Shown here piece by piece: positions 32,169 through 41,259 of a stretch of 64,000 nt of DNA (positions are counted from its first letter, which is position 1; each line of letters begins with the position of its first letter). Location of the stretch: assembly GCF_044596045.1 (NCBI RefSeq), contig NZ_CP138995.1, forward strand, positions 3,472,001 through 3,536,000, in the 5' to 3' direction. The notes under the pieces are model-generated. The model saw only the letters and a program-made list of their open reading frames with translations, ran no database searches and had not been told where the DNA came from. The stretch comes from Flagellimonas sp947499585 (GTDB lineage: Bacteria; Bacteroidota; Bacteroidia; Flavobacteriales; Flavobacteriaceae). A program made the position numbers and the translations under genes.

Positions 32169-33686
32169 ATGAACAAGAAGACAATCCTGATGATATTGGA
32201 TGGCTGGGGTAAATCGCCAGACCCAAAAATTTCAGCTATCGCTCAAGCAAATACTCCATTTGTAGATTCTCTATATTCCAAATACCCTGATGCAAATCTG
32301 CTTACAGACGGAATGAACGTAGGTCTTCCAGAAGGTCAGATGGGAAATAGTGAAGTGGGCCACATGAACTTGGGTGCAGGAAGGATAGTTTACCAAGATT
32401 TAGCAAAAATCAATAAGGCCGTAAAAGAAGACACGCTTAAACAAGAAGTGGTTTTAAATGATGCTTTTGATTATGCCAAGTCCAACAACAAACCTGTACA
32501 TTTTTTAGGTTTGGTAAGTGATGGCGGTGTACATAGCCATGTAGACCATTTAAAAGCTTTAATAAAAGCATGCCATGAAAGTGGGGTGCAAAAATCCTTT
32601 GTTCATGCGTTTACAGATGGGAGGGATGTCGATCCAAAAAGCGGGAAAGGTTTTTTGCAAGATATTACCGACTACTGCTCAGATAAAAATACCAAACTTG
32701 CAACCGTTATAGGGCGGTATTACGCCATGGATCGTGATAAAAGATGGGAGCGGGTTAAATTGGCCTACGATGTAATGGTGAATAATGAAGGAGAAAAGGT
32801 AAAGGATATTTCTGAGGCCATTCAAAAAAGTTATGATCAAGGTGTTACGGATGAATTCATAAAGCCATTGGTCTTAACCGATACGGCATCTAATTCCTTG
32901 GCAAAAATTGAGAATGGAGACGTTGTAATTTTCTTCAATTTTAGAACGGATAGAGGGCGGGAACTTACACAAGTATTAAATCAGCAAGACTTTCATGAAC
33001 AAAATATGCATAAGTTGGACCTGTACTATGTTACTATGACCAATTATGATGATTCGTTCAATGGTGTTAAAGTTGTATACGACAAAGAAAATCTAAAAGA
33101 TACGCTAGGCGAAGTTCTTGCCAGGAACGGAAAAAAACAAATACGTATTGCAGAAACAGAGAAGTATCCCCATGTGACCTTCTTCTTCAATGGAGGTAGA
33201 GAAGAACCTTTTGATGGAGAAAAAAGAATTTTATGTCCTTCGCCCAAAGTGGCGACCTACGATTTGAAACCGGAAATGAGCGCCTATGAAATTAGGGATG
33301 CCATTATACCAGAGTTACAAAAAGGAGAAGCTAGTTTTGTGTGCCTTAACTTCGCAAATCCAGATATGGTAGGCCATACAGGGATTATGGAAGCCGCAAT
33401 CAAAGCCTGTGAAACTGTTGATGAATGTGCCAAAGACGTCATTACGGCTGGATTGGAAAATGGTTATTCAACAATAGTGATCGCTGATCATGGAAATTGC
33501 GACACCATGGTAAACCCAGATGGAAGTCCCAATACTGCCCATACAACAAATCCAGTTCCGCTTATATTGGTAGACAATGATATCAAAGAAATAAAGGATG
33601 GGGTATTGGGTGATATAGCTCCAACTATTTTAAAATTAATTGGAGTTGAAAAACCTTCGCTGATGACTCAAGAATCATTGATATAG
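32169..33686 (+). CDS. gpmI: 2,3-bisphosphoglycerate-independent phosphoglycerate mutase
   Basis: Glycolytic/gluconeogenic enzyme interconverting 3- and 2-phosphoglycerate, cytosolic, Mn-dependent, of the alkaline phosphatase superfamily. 505 aa, the normal length. The N-terminal metal site is LMILDGWG, the phospho-acceptor is Ser61 in GNSEVGHMNLGAGR, and the C-terminal metal ligands lie in VIADHGNCDTM and NTAHTTNPVP. The insertion domain (HVDHLKALIKAC, HAFTDGRDVDPKSG) is typical. It is followed 61 bp downstream by map. Confidence 0.97.
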   Translation: MNKKTILMILDGWGKSPDPKISAIAQANTPFVDSLYSKYPDANLLTDGMNVGLPEGQMGNSEVGHMNLGAGRIVYQDLAKINKAVKEDTLKQEVVLNDAFDYAKSNNKPVHFLGLVSDGGVHSHVDHLKALIKACHESGVQKSFVHAFTDGRDVDPKSGKGFLQDITDYCSDKNTKLATVIGRYYAMDRDKRWERVKLAYDVMVNNEGEKVKDISEAIQKSYDQGVTDEFIKPLVLTDTASNSLAKIENGDVVIFFNFRTDRGRELTQVLNQQDFHEQNMHKLDLYYVTMTNYDDSFNGVKVVYDKENLKDTLGEVLARNGKKQIRIAETEKYPHVTFFFNGGREEPFDGEKRILCPSPKVATYDLKPEMSAYEIRDAIIPELQKGEASFVCLNFANPDMVGHTGIMEAAIKACETVDECAKDVITAGLENGYSTIVIADHGNCDTMVNPDGSPNTAHTTNPVPLILVDNDIKEIKDGVLGDIAPTILKLIGVEKPSLMTQESLI

Positions 33687-33734
33687 CGAAAATTCTCCTG
33701 TTTCTTATGAAACCACAATTAATTGATTTCCTCT

Positions 33735-33742
33735 TATCTTTG
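33735..33742 (+). promoter_or_regulatory. -7 box immediately before map
   Basis: TATCTTTG, a full TAnnTTTG match that ends 5 nt before the map ATG (33748). Normal spacing would put transcription start at or next to the A of the ATG. Confidence 0.45.
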
Positions 33743-33747
33743 CCCTC

Positions 33748-34566
33748 ATGATAAAGATTAAGACTGCAGAGGAGATAGAACTAATGCGAGAAAGTGCATT
33801 AGTGGTTTCCAGAACTTTAGGGATGTTGGCCTCTGAGATTAAGCCAGGAGCAAATCCATTACAGCTGGACAAATTGGCTGAGGATTTTATTCGCGAGCAA
33901 GGAGCAGAGCCAGGTTTTTTGGGTATGTACGATTTTCCCAACACATTGAATTGGAGTCCAAACGCGCAGGTTGTACATGGTATTCCAAATAATGAACTAC
34001 TTAAAGATGGAGATATCATATCAGTGGATTGCGGCGCATTCAAAAATGGATTCTATGGAGACCATGCATATACTTTTGAAGTTGGCGAGGTAGCAGAAGA
34101 CACCAAAAAATTACTTAAGGTCACTAAGGAATCCCTTTATATGGGAATTCGAGAATTTAAATTGGGAAACCGAGTGGGTGATGTTGGTTTTGCCATTCAA
34201 AACTATTGTGAAAACCATGGGTATGGTATCGTTAGAGAATTGGTAGGTCATGGATTGGGCACTGAGCTTCATGAGGACCCTCAAATGCCTAACTATGGTA
34301 AACGAGGTCGTGGGAAGAAGTTTGTGGATGGAATGGTTGTGGCCATTGAACCTATGGTAAACATGGGTACTCGAAGAATAAAGCAACTTAAGGATGGATG
34401 GACCATTTTGACTGCTGATGGAAAACCCAGCGCTCATTTTGAGCATGATGTAGCCCTTATAGATGGAAAGCCAGAACTGCTTTCCACTTTCCAATATATT
34501 TATGATGCCCTTGGTATTGTAAACAATGAAGAAGAAGAGTTTAGAAGTAAAAAATTACAACTTTAG
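33748..34566 (+). CDS. map: Type I methionyl aminopeptidase
   Basis: Removes the N-terminal methionine from new proteins, cytosolic metalloenzyme. 272 aa. The pita-bread fold residues are all visible: HGIPNNELLKDGDIISVDCG (substrate His and first Asp), GDHAYTF (second Asp), GHGLGTELHEDP (metal His), AIEPM (Glu) and FEHDVALI (last Glu region). This copy has a C-terminal tail of about 20 residues beyond the core (NNEEEEFRSKKLQL). The next gene starts 35 bp downstream and could share the transcript. Confidence 0.96.
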   Translation: MIKIKTAEEIELMRESALVVSRTLGMLASEIKPGANPLQLDKLAEDFIREQGAEPGFLGMYDFPNTLNWSPNAQVVHGIPNNELLKDGDIISVDCGAFKNGFYGDHAYTFEVGEVAEDTKKLLKVTKESLYMGIREFKLGNRVGDVGFAIQNYCENHGYGIVRELVGHGLGTELHEDPQMPNYGKRGRGKKFVDGMVVAIEPMVNMGTRRIKQLKDGWTILTADGKPSAHFEHDVALIDGKPELLSTFQYIYDALGIVNNEEEEFRSKKLQL

Positions 34567-34601
34567 ACCACACCATCTTGCTTTTGCCAGGATAAAACCA
34601 A

Positions 34602-35366
34602 ATGAAACGGCTCTTTAAATTTTTCTTGAACCTTATCCCAAGACCATTACTTATTAAACTAAGTTATTGGGTAAGACCATTAGTAGCCTTTTCTTTAAAA
34701 GGGAATAATTACACTGACCCTATTGACGGAAAAAGTTTTAGAGCATTTCTGCCTTATGGTTATGAAAATCCCAGGGAAAATGTGCTCTCCCCCTCTACCC
34801 TATCTTTAGAACGGCACAGATTGCTATGGCTGTATTTAAAAAATGAAACTGACTTCTTTACCAAAGCAAATAAAGTGCTTCATTTTGCGCCGGAACAAGC
34901 TTTTCATAAGAGATTTAAACAACTAACCAATATTGATTACACCACAACTGATTTAAACTCTCCATTAGCCGAAGTAAAAGCAGATATCTGCAATCTTCCA
35001 TTTAAGGATGATTCTTTTGATATAATTCTCTGCAACCATGTTTTGGAACATATCCCTGATGACACTACTGCTATGCAAGAGTTATTTCGCATTCTAAAAC
35101 CGGGAGGTTGGGGGGTTTTTCAAATTCCGCAGGACCTAAAAAGAGCGGAAACTTTTGAAGATGATTCCATAACCAATAGAAAGGAAAGAGCAAAAATTTT
35201 TGGTCAATATGACCATGTTCGTATTTATGGCAAGGATTATTTTGACAAATTAAGAAGTATTGGTTTTAAGGTTGAAGAAGTTGATTATACGCAAAAATTA
35301 CCTAAAGAAGAAGTTGAAAAATATAGATTGGCCAAAGGCGAAATCATTCCCTTTGTCAGGAAATGA
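34602..35366 (+). CDS. Class I SAM-dependent methyltransferase
   Basis: Predicted 254-aa methyltransferase. The SAM region begins at KVLHFAPEQAFHKRF (an atypical motif I with Ala-Pro-Glu in place of the Gly-rich loop), then YTTTDLNSPLAEVKADICNL, and the Methyltransf_11-like DSFDIILCNHVLEHIPDD with LFRILKPGGWGVFQIP. The first 35 residues are basic and hydrophobic (RLFKFFLNLIPRPLLIKLSY), suggesting membrane association. The substrate is unknown. Convergent with the TlpA-like gene. Confidence 0.82.
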   Translation: MKRLFKFFLNLIPRPLLIKLSYWVRPLVAFSLKGNNYTDPIDGKSFRAFLPYGYENPRENVLSPSTLSLERHRLLWLYLKNETDFFTKANKVLHFAPEQAFHKRFKQLTNIDYTTTDLNSPLAEVKADICNLPFKDDSFDIILCNHVLEHIPDDTTAMQELFRILKPGGWGVFQIPQDLKRAETFEDDSITNRKERAKIFGQYDHVRIYGKDYFDKLRSIGFKVEEVDYTQKLPKEEVEKYRLAKGEIIPFVRK

Positions 35367-35398
35367 TTTTCGCCATAGTAAGCTGCTTTCAGCTATAC

Positions 35399-36481
35399 TT
35401 ATCTTACTGCATTCAATTTCACCTCAAGCTCTTCTGCATTGATGTTTTTTGCTATAATTATTCCTTCAGGATCTAACAAAAAATTGGAAGGAAGTGATGA
35501 AAGCAGATAAAGTTTAAAGATTGATTGGTCTTTATCCAGGATTTGATTCCAACCAATTCCATCTTTTTCAATTGCTTTTCGCCATAAAGAAGCATCTGAA
35601 TCAATACTAACACCAATAATATCGAACTTGACATCTTTATATTCCTCATAGAGTACCATTAGTTTGGGGTTTTCAACCCTACAAGGCCTGCACCAAGATG
35701 CCCAAAAATCTACCAGCACATAAGAACCCTTAAAATGGGCAAGATCCACTAAAGACCCTTCCATATTATTAGCTTTAAAATTTATAGCCTTACCTCCAAT
35801 TTTGAACTGATCTGCCATATCTATTCTTATCCGTAGTGAACTGCTCATTCCACTTTCTGGATATTCGGCTTCAAATTTTTCTAACATTTCCTTGAAAAAC
35901 TTATTGTTCTTATAAAGGTCAAAATAAGCCAAGGCGTCATATGCCAAGGCTGAAGGTCCCATTTTGCGAACAAGATTTTCCATTGCTGCTATAAATTTGA
36001 CCAAAACTTCGTCTTTCCTTTTTTCTAATTCAGCAATCCGTTCCACATCATTATTTTTCATGGCCAGATCAAAATCCTGAATCATATCCGCAAAAAATTC
36101 CTTATTAAGGCTTTCAATACTTTGGTTGAAATTAGACTCAGCTGCCACATTGGACTCCAATAAAATCTCCTCATCTAACCTTAACTTGATTAAACCACTT
36201 TGCTCCACCGCAATTCTCATTTCTTTGCCTGTATTCAGTTTTACGGTATAAATAGAAGGCTCCAAATACTGATCTATTATTCGATAATTTTCACCAAGCT
36301 CACCAAAGGATAGAGATTCCAATTCTACAAACTTTTCACTTTCAAAATTATACTTAGAGACCAGAATTCCAGTGATTTTTTCAGAACCAACCTCAAATGA
36401 AAAAATAGTTTTTAGTTCTTGATTTGACTTACACCCATTTATAAACAGGCACAGCAACAATAGAGTTTTGATTGTTTTCAT
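35399..36481 (-). CDS. TlpA-family thioredoxin-like lipoprotein
   Basis: Envelope thiol-disulfide reductase of 360 aa. Lipoprotein signal with Cys17 (FINGCKSNQ). The N-terminal half (to about residue 215) is a DUF4369-like and helical region common in Bacteroidota TlpA proteins. The thioredoxin domain covers about 230-355 with active site WASWCRPC near residue 260 and the cis-Pro region LLSSLPSNFLLDPEG. It probably keeps periplasmic cysteines reduced, for example for cytochrome maturation; the target is not visible. A minus-strand TACATTTG (36501-36508) just upstream of the start is a possible -7 box. Confidence 0.88.
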   Translation of the reverse strand: MKTIKTLLLLCLFINGCKSNQELKTIFSFEVGSEKITGILVSKYNFESEKFVELESLSFGELGENYRIIDQYLEPSIYTVKLNTGKEMRIAVEQSGLIKLRLDEEILLESNVAAESNFNQSIESLNKEFFADMIQDFDLAMKNNDVERIAELEKRKDEVLVKFIAAMENLVRKMGPSALAYDALAYFDLYKNNKFFKEMLEKFEAEYPESGMSSSLRIRIDMADQFKIGGKAINFKANNMEGSLVDLAHFKGSYVLVDFWASWCRPCRVENPKLMVLYEEYKDVKFDIIGVSIDSDASLWRKAIEKDGIGWNQILDKDQSIFKLYLLSSLPSNFLLDPEGIIIAKNINAEELEVKLNAVR

Positions 36482-36583
36482 AATTGATGTTTATTTTAGT
36501 CAAATGTATGCTGGCAATGAACATCAGTCGTCTTAAAACGTGAATCCGAACCCTTTTTTCAGAATCATTAAAAATCTAGAATG

Positions 36584-37657
36584 TTAATTATATTTGGCTT
36601 TAAACTCAGAAGGAGTAATTCCTGTTTTTTTCTTGAAGGCCGTATTAAAAGATGACTTTGAATTAAACCCTACTTCATACAATACTTCCAATATTGTCTC
36701 ATTGGGATCTTTGGGGCTCATTAACCTTTTTTTAGCGCAGTTTATTCTAAAGGTGTTTATAAAATCTACAAAGTTTTGATCATAATGATCATTGATTAGT
36801 TCAGACAGTTTTCGTTTTGGAATATCCACCTCTTCTGCAAGCACGGCGATGGTCAAGTTTAGGTTCTTAAAAGATTCTGTTTGGGACAAATGGTTTTCTA
36901 TTCTGGAAATAAGAATTTTATTTTCTTCCAGTGATGTGTTAATTCTTTTTCGGGAAATCAATGAAGTCGAAAATTCCAAATCCTCTTTACTATAACCAAA
37001 AGGCTTTCTTGATGAAGTAAACCCATTAAAGTAAAGTAGATTAATGGCCATAAGTACTAATATGTAGACAATATTTTCTAGCAGATAGGTATTAAATTTA
37101 AAGAGGAAAGCGATAAACTGGGTTATGTCAACAAATACTATCAATGAAAAAATGATAAAAACCCAATGAAGCCAACCCATGTTTAACCACTCCAATCTTG
37201 AGTAACTATCCTTTACTACCTTCTTATATCTTCTAACTTCTAAAAAACATAATAAGATGTAAATAAAAATATGTGTCCCATAAGCAATATAGATTTCAGG
37301 TATGCAAATGCCTCCCTCACTAATTACAATTCCAATACAAATGGCTAGAAACGGAAGAAAATGAAGCACTTGCTTTGTTTTAAAAACAAATTGTTTTTGT
37401 GCTATAGCGTTAATATAGATAAAGAGTAACGGTCCATAAAGAAAACCGTAAGCACAGTTAATACTCTGAAAATAAGTGCTTCCAATTCCTCGATTAGCGA
37501 GAAACAATCCCAAAATTTGCATTGTTAATGTCCCAATTATGGCTGCCAGTATAAAATCACCCTTATCTTTTTTGAGGTTAGAAACCAATATGTAAAGTGT
37601 GAGTAAAGCTCCTTGAAAAATTATAATGATATGGATAACATTGGTAAAGGAAAACAT
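36584..37657 (-). CDS. Membrane-bound AraC-type regulator
   Basis: Predicted 357-aa protein. The N-terminal 230 residues hold about seven hydrophobic helices (VIHIIIIFQGALLTLYILVS onward). The C-terminal 100 residues are an AraC-type DNA-binding domain (LTIAVLAEEVDIPKRKLSEL; ILEVLYEVGFNSKSSFNTAF; KKTGITPSEFKAKYN). This 7TM-AraC layout is frequent in Flavobacteriia and suggests direct coupling of a membrane signal to transcription. Target unknown; the divergent side (37658-37746) lacks a facing gene. Confidence 0.87.
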   Translation of the reverse strand: MFSFTNVIHIIIIFQGALLTLYILVSNLKKDKGDFILAAIIGTLTMQILGLFLANRGIGSTYFQSINCAYGFLYGPLLFIYINAIAQKQFVFKTKQVLHFLPFLAICIGIVISEGGICIPEIYIAYGTHIFIYILLCFLEVRRYKKVVKDSYSRLEWLNMGWLHWVFIIFSLIVFVDITQFIAFLFKFNTYLLENIVYILVLMAINLLYFNGFTSSRKPFGYSKEDLEFSTSLISRKRINTSLEENKILISRIENHLSQTESFKNLNLTIAVLAEEVDIPKRKLSELINDHYDQNFVDFINTFRINCAKKRLMSPKDPNETILEVLYEVGFNSKSSFNTAFKKKTGITPSEFKAKYN

Positions 37658-37746
37658 GTGGTATGGCCTGGACGAATATGTTGGCTAAATATACAAAGAG
37701 GCTACTAGATATAAATACCAATATTAAAGCACGCTATTTTAAGGCT

Positions 37747-38760
37747 TCAATTATCGGAGTTTACAATCAAACTTTTAAATCCAGGGGTCATAAACTCTTG
37801 CGTTTCTCCCCTTTCATCCAAATAAATGATATACGCTTCCAAATTATCCTGATTAGCCAACAAGTTTCTGGTGTCGTCCAAATCCATTGCCATAAAAGCT
37901 GTTGCATATGCATCCGCCTCAGCGCAGGAACTTGCTACCACACTAGTTGCCAAAACATTTGAGTTTTTAGTATATCCAGTTTTAGGGTTGATTGTATGTA
38001 CATACTTTTTTCCCGTTTCTGGGTCTATTCTAAACTTCCTATAATTTCCAGAAGATGCCATTGCCTTATCTTCTAGAACGATTATCTGTTTCAACTGTCG
38101 TCCAACCTCAACCTGAGGGTCGTCTATCCCTACACTCCATTGTTTACCTGAAACACTATTTTGGCCCCTCGTTATAACTTCTCCACCTAATTCAACCAAA
38201 TAATTCGTTATTCCTTTAGTGTCCAATAGCGTTCCTAAACGATCAATAGCGTACCCTTTAGCAACAGCATTAAAATCAAAACGTAATTCTGAATGGGTTT
38301 TAGTTATTGTACCATCATGGTTCAATTTTACTTTATCCCAACCTACATACCCCAATAAACTATCAACTTTAAGACTATCCAATTTTAGCTGTTTTCCCGG
38401 CCCAAAACCCCAAGCGTTTGCTAAGACACCAATAGTTGGATCAAAGTAGCCATTAGAGGCTTCATATACCTCACTAGAAGTCTTAAAAACCTCCTGGAAC
38501 ATATGATCCACCGTTATGGTTGAATCACCATTATTAATTTTTGAAATATCTGATGTAGTGATATAAGTTGAAAGTGATTGATTGATCACTTGAAAAACAG
38601 AATCGATTTCTTGTTGATAATCCAGTTCTATATCTGAAATATAGATAATGGAATAGGTAGTGCCCAGTGCATTACCAACGTTTTGATTTTTTATCAATGT
38701 ATTGGAATTGCATCCAAGAACCAGGACAAGTCCAATTATAAAAAGTATTCGTTTTGTCAT
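37747..38760 (-). CDS. apbE: FAD:protein FMN transferase (ApbE)
   Basis: Periplasmic flavin transferase that attaches FMN covalently to a Thr in flavoproteins such as NqrB and NqrC. 337 aa. Lipoprotein signal with Cys17 (LVLGCNSN). Family motifs: FDFNAVAKGYAIDRLG, LVELGGEVITRGQ, WSVGIDDP, and the C-terminal HTINPKTGYTKNSNVLATSV with ASSCAEADAYATAF (metal and substrate site). It lies downstream of the nqr operon on the same strand, separated by a 119-aa gene and a hairpin, fitting its role in maturing NQR. Start codon directly precedes that gene's stop region. Confidence 0.95.
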   Translation of the reverse strand: MTKRILFIIGLVLVLGCNSNTLIKNQNVGNALGTTYSIIYISDIELDYQQEIDSVFQVINQSLSTYITTSDISKINNGDSTITVDHMFQEVFKTSSEVYEASNGYFDPTIGVLANAWGFGPGKQLKLDSLKVDSLLGYVGWDKVKLNHDGTITKTHSELRFDFNAVAKGYAIDRLGTLLDTKGITNYLVELGGEVITRGQNSVSGKQWSVGIDDPQVEVGRQLKQIIVLEDKAMASSGNYRKFRIDPETGKKYVHTINPKTGYTKNSNVLATSVVASSCAEADAYATAFMAMDLDDTRNLLANQDNLEAYIIYLDERGETQEFMTPGFKSLIVNSDN

Positions 38761-39120
38761 TTATATTTCAATTAGTCCTTGATAATCCACAATGTATTCT
38801 TCATTTAAATATACTGGTAACTCCTGGTTTGATGCGTTGGAAAGTCCCACACCCGCATAATACGTCTTAGCTTCAAATTTATCAGCATGACTCTTTAATT
38901 TCTGCATCAGCTTCACATCAAATTCTTTTGTGTTCTGGGGATACACTACGTTGCGTACCACAATAAAATGTAGAATTTTGTCCTTAAGACAAACGTACTG
39001 GGGATTCTTCTTTGGTTTACTGTTGATACCCATAAATTCAAAACCATCTTCCTCCAATTGTCTACCAACAATATTCATGGCCAAATTATGAAGCTCTTGT
39101 TCTGTTAATACTCTTCTCAT
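38761..39120 (-). CDS. Conserved NQR-associated small protein
   Basis: Predicted 119-aa cytosolic protein whose stop abuts the apbE start, so the pair is co-transcribed. It has no cysteine cluster, flavin or Fe-S motif. Visible features: a helical N-terminus (TEQELHNLAMNIVGRQLEED), beta strands (KILHFIVVRNVVYP) and YYAGVGLSNASNQELPVYLN. Homologues next to nqr in Bacteroidota are often labelled as NqrF subunits by position, which the sequence does not support. A role in NQR assembly or flavinylation is possible from context only. Confidence 0.75.
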   Translation of the reverse strand: MRRVLTEQELHNLAMNIVGRQLEEDGFEFMGINSKPKKNPQYVCLKDKILHFIVVRNVVYPQNTKEFDVKLMQKLKSHADKFEAKTYYAGVGLSNASNQELPVYLNEEYIVDYQGLIEI

Positions 39121-39130
39121 ATAATTAAAA

Positions 39131-39156
39131 AAACCGATACTTGAAGGTATCGGTTT
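39131..39156 (-). terminator. Terminator downstream of nqrF
   Basis: AAACCGATAC, loop TTGAAG, GTATCGGTTT: a 10-bp stem. On the minus strand it is followed by a T run. It separates the nqr operon from the 119-aa/apbE pair, so the latter needs read-through or its own promoter. Confidence 0.7.
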
Positions 39157-39198
39157 GTATTTTAGATTCCCGCCTTGGCAGGAATAGCAATCCGTTCA

Positions 39199-40506
39199 TT
39201 ATCCTCCAAAGTCATCAAACCTGATGTGCTCATCTGGAATACCAAAATCCTCTCCCATTTTCTGAACAGCTTTGTTCATTAACGGAGGACCACAGAAATA
39301 CAATTCTATATCTTCAGGAGACTCATGATGATTTAGATAATTATCTATAACACAGTTATGAATAAATCCAACAAAACCATCTCCATCAGCATCCATATCT
39401 TCTTTTACTTTCCAATTATCCTCTTCCATAGGCTCAGAAAGCGCCATATAGAATTTAAAATTTGGAAATTCTTGTTCTAATTGTTTAAAGTGATCAATGT
39501 AGAACAACTCTCTTTTTGAACGTCCTCCATACCAATAGGTAACTTTTCTATTTGTTTTTAGGGTTTTGAACAAATGATATAAGTGTGAACGCATTGGAGC
39601 CATACCTGCACCACCACCTACATATAGCATTTCAGATTCTGACTCGTTGATAAAGAACTCACCGAAGGGTCCTGAAATAGTAACAGGGTCGCCTTCTTTT
39701 AATCCGAAAATATAGGAAGAGGCAACACCAGGGTTCACATCCATCCATCCATTTTTGGAGCGATCCCATGGTGGAGTCGCAATCCGCACATTCAACATGA
39801 TTTCACGACCTTCCGCAGGATAAGAAGCCATGGAATAAGCACGTTCCACAGTTTCCGGATTCTTCATGATCAGTGGCCACAAATTAAATTTGTCCCATTC
39901 ATTCTTGAATTTATCCGGAGTTTCATGCTCTTCTGGGTGAGCCGTAATATCAATATCCGAATACTTCACTTCGCATGGAGGAATTTCAATTTGAATATAT
40001 CCACCTGCTTTATAATTCATATCCTCAGGAATCTCAACAACAAATTCCTTGATAAACGAAGCAACGTTGTAGTTACGTACAACTTTTCCTGCCCATTTTT
40101 TAATTCCGAAAACTTCTTCAGGAATGGTAATCTCCATGTCTTGCTTTACCTTAACTTGACAGGCCAAACGCGCACCATGTTGAAGCTCTTTTCGAGAAAA
40201 ATGCGGAGTTTCGGTAGGCAATGCCTCACCGCCACCTGAAAGCACGTGACACTCGCACTGAATACAGGTTCCACCACCACCGCATGCTGATGGCAAAAAT
40301 ACTTTTTGGTTTCCTAATGTAGAAAGTAAAGTGCCGCCAGAGGCTACTTCTATTTGCTTCTCTCCGTTAATGGTCAATGTTACCGGACCAGAAGGTGAAA
40401 GTTTTTCTTTGGTGAAAAGTAACAACGCTACCAAAAGCAATAATAAAACTAGAAATGCAACTACCGTTATTAAAATAGTACCACCCGTACTTGTAGCTAA
40501 TATCAT
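39199..40506 (-). CDS. nqrF: Na+-translocating NADH:quinone reductase subunit F
   Basis: NADH-oxidising subunit of the Na+ pump, inner membrane facing the cytoplasm. 435 aa. One N-terminal helix (residues about 5-30), then a 2Fe-2S ferredoxin domain with cysteines in PSACGGGGTCIQCECH and LACQVKV. The FAD-binding motif is RAYSMASYP, the NADH side is MLYVGGGAGMAPMRSHLYHL, and the end is IELYFCGPPLMNKAV with a final DDFGG. Last gene of the nqrABCDEF operon. Confidence 0.97.
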   Translation of the reverse strand: MILATSTGGTILITVVAFLVLLLLLVALLLFTKEKLSPSGPVTLTINGEKQIEVASGGTLLSTLGNQKVFLPSACGGGGTCIQCECHVLSGGGEALPTETPHFSRKELQHGARLACQVKVKQDMEITIPEEVFGIKKWAGKVVRNYNVASFIKEFVVEIPEDMNYKAGGYIQIEIPPCEVKYSDIDITAHPEEHETPDKFKNEWDKFNLWPLIMKNPETVERAYSMASYPAEGREIMLNVRIATPPWDRSKNGWMDVNPGVASSYIFGLKEGDPVTISGPFGEFFINESESEMLYVGGGAGMAPMRSHLYHLFKTLKTNRKVTYWYGGRSKRELFYIDHFKQLEQEFPNFKFYMALSEPMEEDNWKVKEDMDADGDGFVGFIHNCVIDNYLNHHESPEDIELYFCGPPLMNKAVQKMGEDFGIPDEHIRFDDFGG

Positions 40507-40508
40507 CT

Positions 40509-41249
40509 TTATTTGTTTATGACTTCATTATAAGAGACCGCTTTTTCTTCGTCTTCAATCTCTTTTTTAATTTCTTTTTCTTCAATAGTTTTTGCTGTGG
40601 TATTCTCCACTGGTTCAGGAGCTTCATTATCTCCTGTCAACATTCCACCAAAACTTTGAAATCCTATTCCCATCAATCCGGTAATGATAAATGTGATTCC
40701 CAATCCACGAAGTGGTGCTGGGACATTGGAATATCTGATTTTTTCACGAATCGCTGCAATGGCCAAAATTGCCAAAAACCATCCTATTCCCGAACTAACT
40801 CCATAATTGAAAGCTAATCCCAACGTAGGAATTTCTCTTGCTTGCATAAATAGCGAACCTCCTAAAATTGCACAGTTAACAGCTATCAAAGGCAAGAAAA
40901 TACCCAAAGAATTGTATAGGGATGGAGAGAATTTCTCTACTACAATTTCTACCAATTGCACCATAGTTGCTATAGTAGCAATGAATAAGATAAATGATAA
41001 AAAGCTTAGGTTATAATCTGCATACTCTGGGCCTAACCAAACCAATGCTCCATCTTGCAAAAGGTATTGATCCAACAACCAGTTTAATGGCACGGTAACC
41101 GCTAAAACGAATATTACCGCAGCGCCCAATCCTACAGCGGTTGCAACTTTTTTGGATACGGCCAAATAGGAACACATTCCTAAAAAGACCGCAAATACCA
41201 TATTATCTATGAAGATGGACTTAAAAAACAGTTCTAAATGTTCTAACAT
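40509..41249 (-). CDS. nqrE: Na+-translocating NADH:quinone reductase subunit E
   Basis: Integral membrane subunit of NQR with about six helices; conserved segments ELFFKSIFIDNMVFAVFLGM and VNCAILGGSLFMQAR. NqrE and NqrD are related and form the central Na+/electron path. This protein is 246 aa, about 45 longer than the usual roughly 200, owing to a highly charged C-terminal tail (after SFGGMLTGDNEAPEPVEN; many Glu and Lys). The tail is predicted cytoplasmic or disordered. Two bases separate it from nqrF. Confidence 0.96.
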   Translation of the reverse strand: MLEHLELFFKSIFIDNMVFAVFLGMCSYLAVSKKVATAVGLGAAVIFVLAVTVPLNWLLDQYLLQDGALVWLGPEYADYNLSFLSFILFIATIATMVQLVEIVVEKFSPSLYNSLGIFLPLIAVNCAILGGSLFMQAREIPTLGLAFNYGVSSGIGWFLAILAIAAIREKIRYSNVPAPLRGLGITFIITGLMGIGFQSFGGMLTGDNEAPEPVENTTAKTIEEKEIKKEIEDEEKAVSYNEVINK

Positions 41250-41259
41250 ATTCTCTTAT

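Noticed and set aside
35370..35398. Terminator between the methyltransferase and TlpA-like genes
   Set aside because: Only a 5-bp AGCTG/CAGCT stem without a proper T run; too weak to claim.
37663..37962. 99-aa plus-strand open frame overlapping apbE
   Set aside because: Overlaps the conserved C-terminal coding region of apbE on the other strand; composition is not protein-like.
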